Below, piece by piece: positions 60,503 through 64,000 of a stretch of DNA of 64,000 nt (positions within the stretch are counted from its first letter, which is position 1; every line of letters begins with the position of its first letter). The DNA comes from Chryseobacterium lathyri. GTDB taxonomy: Bacteria; Bacteroidota; Bacteroidia; Flavobacteriales; Weeksellaceae. The stretch spans positions 434,001 through 498,000 of the forward strand of contig NZ_JAUSSF010000003.1 of the NCBI RefSeq assembly GCF_030812195.1, written 5' to 3'. A program made the position numbers and the translations under genes. Below the pieces are notes generated by a model, which searched no databases, was not told where the DNA came from, and saw only the letters and a list, made by a program, of their open reading frames with translations.

Positions 60503-61903
60503 TTATCTTCTTTTAGGAAGTATATGTTCCGGAACTTTTAAAATCGACAATAAAACGATAAAAAGACAAATAATATTCACCCCCAAAGCGATAGAGAAAG
60601 CACTACGATAATGCTGTGATGAAGGCTTTGTTCCTAAAAAATAATAAAAGATACTTCCTACCACAATAATTCCGACTATCGCAGCCGCCTGCTGAAAAGT
60701 ATTATAAACTCCCGAAGCATTTCCTGCAAGTGCTTGCGGCAGCCCGGACAAAGCAAGATTGGCCAGTGAAGGAATAATAGACCCGACCCCTAACCCATGA
60801 AAAAACAGCAACAGACAGAGTATAAAAAAAGGAGTTTCCGAATCAAATAAAAGAATCTGAAGGAGAAGAACTACTATAATCAAGCCCAATCCGGCAACTA
60901 AAAAATTTTTGCCATAACATAAAATAAGCTTTGCAGAAAACAGAGAGGCCAGGATAAAACCCAATCCCTGAAAAACAATAATTTCCCCTGCAGCCATTGA
61001 CCCAATCCGCAGCCCATCCTGGAAAAACAGGGACAGGATATAAAAATAAGAATCCAGCATTATAAAGAAAAAAGAAACCGCCAAAATACCAAGATTGAAA
61101 TTTTTATAACTGAATAAACTTAAATCCATCAGATAAGGCTTTCCTTGCTTTATTCTTATCTTTTGATTTTTAATAAAATAAATTAAAATGAGTATTGAAA
61201 CCATCGTTATTACTATACTTTTAACCTGGATTCCGTGATGTTCAGATATAGTAAGCGAATAGGTAAAGCAGAAGAGTCCGGCAGCCAATATCATCACACC
61301 AAAAAAGTCAAAAGTATTTTTTCCGGCTAAGGTTTTAGATTCATTTAATATTTTCTGACTAAAAAATAGGGCGAGCATACACACCGGAATATTGATGAGA
61401 AAAATAAGTCTCCAGGATTCCTGCATCAGGGTTATGGACAAAAAATAGCCCCCAAGGAACTGCCCCAGAACGGTCCCTGCCCCAATAGTGATTCCGTACC
61501 AGCCCATCGCTCTGGTTCTTTCTTCGTGTTCTGAAAACAGGATCTGTATCATCGACAGAACTTGCGGAGACATAAGCGCTGCACTGACTCCCTGAATAAA
61601 GCGGGAAACAACAAGAAGGACTGCATCGGACGATAATCCACATGCAATAGAACTCAGCATGAAAAAAGCGAGCCCCGTCATAAATATCCTTTTCCTGCCG
61701 AACAAATCCCCAAGTCTTCCGCCTGTAATCAGAAATGAAGCAAAACCGATAAGATAAGATGCAATCATCAGCTGCATTTCGCCATTGGAAGCATGAAGAT
61801 CACGCTGGATTGACGGAATGGATACATTGATAATGAAAATATCCATGATGGTTAGCAACTGACCGGATAATATCACCATCAGTTTCAAATATTTATCTTT
61901 CAT
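60503..61903 (-). CDS. MFS multidrug efflux transporter (DHA2, 14 helices)
   Basis: A 466 aa permease. Signature DHA2 motifs are MDIFIINVSIPSIQRDL (first helix), GGRLGDLFGRKRIF (motif A) and IGAGTVLGQFLGGYF in helix 5 (antiporter motif C type). It pumps drugs or other toxic compounds out with protons. It follows the TetR gene by 38 bp, and an operator-like palindrome lies in that gap. Confidence 0.9.
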   Translation of the reverse strand: MKDKYLKLMVILSGQLLTIMDIFIINVSIPSIQRDLHASNGEMQLMIASYLIGFASFLITGGRLGDLFGRKRIFMTGLAFFMLSSIACGLSSDAVLLVVSRFIQGVSAALMSPQVLSMIQILFSEHEERTRAMGWYGITIGAGTVLGQFLGGYFLSITLMQESWRLIFLINIPVCMLALFFSQKILNESKTLAGKNTFDFFGVMILAAGLFCFTYSLTISEHHGIQVKSIVITMVSILILIYFIKNQKIRIKQGKPYLMDLSLFSYKNFNLGILAVSFFFIMLDSYFYILSLFFQDGLRIGSMAAGEIIVFQGLGFILASLFSAKLILCYGKNFLVAGLGLIIVVLLLQILLFDSETPFFILCLLLFFHGLGVGSIIPSLANLALSGLPQALAGNASGVYNTFQQAAAIVGIIVVGSIFYYFLGTKPSSQHYRSAFSIALGVNIICLFIVLLSILKVPEHILPKRR

Positions 61904-61909
61904 TTTTAT

Positions 61910-61923
61910 ATAGATATATCTAT
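61910..61923. promoter_or_regulatory. TetR operator-like palindrome before the MFS gene
   Basis: ATAGATATATCTAT is a perfect 14-bp palindrome in the 38-bp gap between tetR and the MFS gene. It shares the TAGATA/TATCTA half-sites with the longer site at 62534-62557. Confidence 0.6.
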
Positions 61924-61941
61924 TTTTATTTAAGAAAAAAA

Positions 61942-62505
61942 TTAAGGCAGCTGAGCCTCAATCATTTTTTGAATCTGGTCAAAAGAATCTGAATTTTTAT
62001 TGATCGTGGAAGTTACTACTGCTCCTTCTATCAGCAGGAAAATATTTTCAGTAAGCAAATCTGCATCCGTGTTTTTTTTATTGTCCACATAATCACTTAC
62101 CAGCTTTCTGATCAATTCTTTCTGTTTCAGTTTGTGTTGCCTTACAAAATCAGAAACTGCCGGGCTGCTGTCTCCTACTTCCGAAACAATTTTGATGAAA
62201 TGACAGCCTGCGAATTTTGATGATAGCTGTAATTTTTTACGGTAATCAATCAACGAAAATATTTTTTTTTTCGGCTCAGAGACTTTTGCAGCATGTTCTT
62301 CAAACCCTTTGAACCATTCAAATTCTTCTCTGGTAAGGTAAGCCTGAAGAAGATCATTCTTGGAGGAAAAATGATTATACAGTGAACCTATTGCAATATC
62401 AGCTTCGGCAATAATCTGGTTGATCCCGGTTGAATTAAAACCCTGTCTGTAAAAAAGATCTGAGGCCACTCTGATAATCCTTTCCTGTACTTTCTCCTTT
62501 TTCAT
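61942..62505 (-). CDS. TetR/AcrR-family repressor of the MFS pump
   Basis: A 187 aa regulator. N-terminal RIIRVASDLFYRQGFNSTGINQIIAEADIAIGSLYNHFSSKNDLL is the TetR helix-turn-helix. The ligand-binding C-terminal domain is of normal length. It lies upstream of the MFS gene on the same strand, and probably represses both; ligand unknown. Confidence 0.92.
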   Translation of the reverse strand: MKKEKVQERIIRVASDLFYRQGFNSTGINQIIAEADIAIGSLYNHFSSKNDLLQAYLTREEFEWFKGFEEHAAKVSEPKKKIFSLIDYRKKLQLSSKFAGCHFIKIVSEVGDSSPAVSDFVRQHKLKQKELIRKLVSDYVDNKKNTDADLLTENIFLLIEGAVVTSTINKNSDSFDQIQKMIEAQLP

Positions 62506-62533
62506 CTGAAAAATTTTTACAAATCTACATAAA

Positions 62534-62557
62534 AAAATAGATAAGTCTATCTATTTT
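62534..62557. promoter_or_regulatory. TetR operator-like palindrome before tetR
   Basis: AAAATAGATA agtc TATCTATTTT: perfect 10-bp arms, 4-bp spacer, 29 bp upstream of the tetR start. Typical size and position for TetR autoregulation. Confidence 0.7.
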
Positions 62558-62813
62558 ACTTTACATGTGTGTAAAAAATGAATGATATTAAACTAGAATA
62601 TTGATAAAGCAATGATTGAGGGACTTTTATCAAAAAACACCAAAAATATGAATATCCTACAGCAGAATTTAAGGATTACGAAGGGAGTAAAAGATAATTT
62701 TATAAAAACATAAATATGATTAATAATTTACTGCATAATATTTTTAATTTTAATCGCTACATATTTTGTATCTTTAGTTACCACTTTACAAAAAGATCAT
62801 GTGGTACAAAGCA

Positions 62814-63437
62814 ATGGCAGAAGAACTTTATTTCATCAAAACGAATCCGAATATTGCTAAAATCAATTTGTACAATAAACTTTGCCGTGAAGAAGAAAAT
62901 ATCATAAACTTTCTTCAGGCCGATCCCAAAGTAAGTCTTGAGATTATCAAAAAAAAAGTAAAAGACTCGGTAGAAAATCTCTCGAAAGAGGAACTTTCAA
63001 GCATTTTTACGTGGTTCAGCAGCATTTATCCGGCTGACCGCGAAGAGGCCAAAACCCAGCTTTTCATCCATGGACTTGATCTTTTTTACGAAATTCCGAA
63101 AACACAGAATGTACAAACTTTCCGGGAGATGCTTTCAGCATACGAAAATTACTCTAAACAGAAACTGGATTTTATGGTAGACGCTCAAAATTTCAATCAG
63201 TTCCTTCTCTACGGATTATTTTTCACAGACATCTCCTTAAAAGAAAAAGGAAACTCTACCACTCTTTCCCATTATTTGAAAACAGATTACCCCTTATTGT
63301 ATGCTCTTGCAGAAGACCAGTTTCAGAAAAAAGGATCTGATCAGGATAATGATCTTGCTCTGCAGCGTTATTTCGGGGAACTGTATGATCTGACCAAATT
63401 TTATAAAGGATCAATTATTCAGCTTCACACTTCATAG
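62814..63437 (+). CDS. Hypothetical soluble protein
   Basis: Start at 62814 (MAEELYFIKTNPNI) gives 207 aa; 62799 is the alternative. Mostly helical and charged, no signal peptide or membrane segment, no recognised motif. Probably a single gene. Function unknown. Confidence 0.55.
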   Translation: MAEELYFIKTNPNIAKINLYNKLCREEENIINFLQADPKVSLEIIKKKVKDSVENLSKEELSSIFTWFSSIYPADREEAKTQLFIHGLDLFYEIPKTQNVQTFREMLSAYENYSKQKLDFMVDAQNFNQFLLYGLFFTDISLKEKGNSTTLSHYLKTDYPLLYALAEDQFQKKGSDQDNDLALQRYFGELYDLTKFYKGSIIQLHTS

Positions 63438-63791
63438 CTCTGTATTGTCATTTAAATTACAGACGTTGAGCCGTAATTTGTTTTTCTTTTATACTACAGA
63501 TTTGAACTACTGACATATCTGAATCAGAGCAAAGGTTCTAATTTTGAAATATGATTTAAACTCTCTTATATTCGGGCCGTGAAAACCAAGGATAAAATAT
63601 TGTCAAAAGCAATGAAACTGTTCAATGATCGATATTTTACTCAATGATTTACAGACTATAAAAAATAGAAGCTTTATGAAGAAAAATACATATTTGGGTC
63701 ATGATCATGAAACTGAGAATTGATGCAGAAAAAAATCCAAGAATCGCTATCTTAGATTCCTATTAATTCCGGGAGGTCTCAACAACAGCTT
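63438..63791. other. 354-bp gap with a TetR remnant, otherwise nothing seen
   Basis: Apart from the fragment at 63579-63647 I see no gene, RNA or repeat. The bases before 63579 and after 63647 have frequent stops on both strands. CATGATCATG at about 63700-63710 is a short palindrome of unknown meaning. Confidence 0.4.
63579..63647 (+). pseudogene. Remnant of a TetR-family regulator gene
   Basis: GTG-start reading of 22 codons, KTKDKILSKAMKLFNDRYF, then TGA. It matches the usual first helix of TetR-family proteins (TKDKILEKALELFNE-like), after which the frame ends and no continuation can be found in any frame. Probably the stump of a decayed gene rather than a live one. Confidence 0.4.
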
Positions 63792-64000
63792 ATGAATACT
63801 AATATCACCTACAGAAAAGCTTCAGAAAACGATATCGATTATCTTCTTGATTTAAGAATGAAAACCATGAATCCGCACTACATCGATTCTAATCTTCCAA
63901 CGGACAAGGAAACAACGCTCCAGAGAATCCTGTATCAATTCGACAAAGCCCATATCATTCTTTTAAACGATGAAGCTGTCGGATTATTGAAGATCAACAA
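63792..64000 (+). CDS. GNAT N-acetyltransferase, N-terminal part
   Basis: Runs off the right edge (about 69 codons visible). NTNITYRKASENDIDYLLDLRMKTMNPHYI ... AHIILLNDEAVGLLKIN has the GNAT start: YRKA...DID.LL.L, then the beta-4 strand with E.VG. The acetyl-CoA loop would follow outside the window. Substrate unknown. Confidence 0.8.
   Translation, partial: MNTNITYRKASENDIDYLLDLRMKTMNPHYIDSNLPTDKETTLQRILYQFDKAHIILLNDEAVGLLKIN

Noticed and set aside
62716..62907. 63-codon frame overlapping the start of 62814-63437
   Set aside because: Different frame over the start of a longer gene and no family features.
1..64000. tRNA, rRNA, CRISPR array, IS element or prophage
   Set aside because: Read both strands of the gaps for T-loop motifs, direct-repeat arrays, transposase motifs and phage genes and found none; a short or degenerate element could still be missed by eye.

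Overview
The window is chromosomal DNA from a flavobacterium of the Chryseobacterium type (Bacteroidota, Weeksellaceae). The evidence is AT-rich intergenic DNA, few Shine-Dalgarno sequences, many small Sec-exported proteins of Bacteroidota type, an S16 with a long Ala/Glu tail, a short class I ribonucleotide reductase, and CapD/DegT-type sugar genes. Genus-level placement is inference from protein style, not from a marker search. No rRNA, tRNA, CRISPR array, prophage or insertion sequence is visible. The only RNA gene is rnpB. || Layout, left to right. 1-1592: surface-sugar genes (CapD-like dehydratase cut by the window edge, DegT-family aminotransferase). 1601-3391: recX and glyA. 3522-7062: arsenic operon arsR - DUF6428 - arsenate-reductase-like phosphatase - acr3, with a neighbouring thioredoxin-reductase-like flavoprotein that shares an operator motif. 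7263-14071: a GT39 membrane glycosyltransferase, then a MacAB-like tripartite exporter (ATPase, two permeases, HlyD adaptor) with a frameshifted S23 four-helix-bundle gene inside it. 14497-17615: nrdB - small ABM-like protein - nrdA. 17945-20092: two secreted proteins. 20193-29875: mostly housekeeping (DUF72, HD hydrolase, alpha/beta hydrolase, ribokinase, DUF4241, valS, DUF1573, PPK2). || 30026-36580 is the most unusual stretch: 13 consecutive same-strand genes from only three families. Five are near-identical small lipoproteins (family A). Five are secreted ~170-190 aa proteins with exactly two cysteines after the signal peptide (family B). Three are secreted relatives that lack the cysteine pair (family C). 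They are arranged as modules that always open with an A gene: A-B-C, A-B, A-C, A-B-B, A-B-C. I recognise none of the families. The array ends in a terminator and faces rnpB, which is on the minus strand. || 37219-43269: an ECF sigma factor with a co-encoded membrane protein, an acyl-CoA ligase, rpoN and asnS. 43592-48801: DUF3817, a CDP-alcohol phosphatidyltransferase with an LA_2272-type surface protein, a divergent regulator with palindromic operators, an AraC regulator and a serine hydrolase. 48956-54394: rimM, rpsP, nitroreductase, Gre-like factor, SRPBCC protein and M3 peptidase. 54445-64000: small metabolic and regulatory genes, including two HxlR regulators each divergent from a likely target, a TetR-MFS efflux pair with two matching operators, a TetR gene remnant and the start of a GNAT acetyltransferase cut by the right edge.
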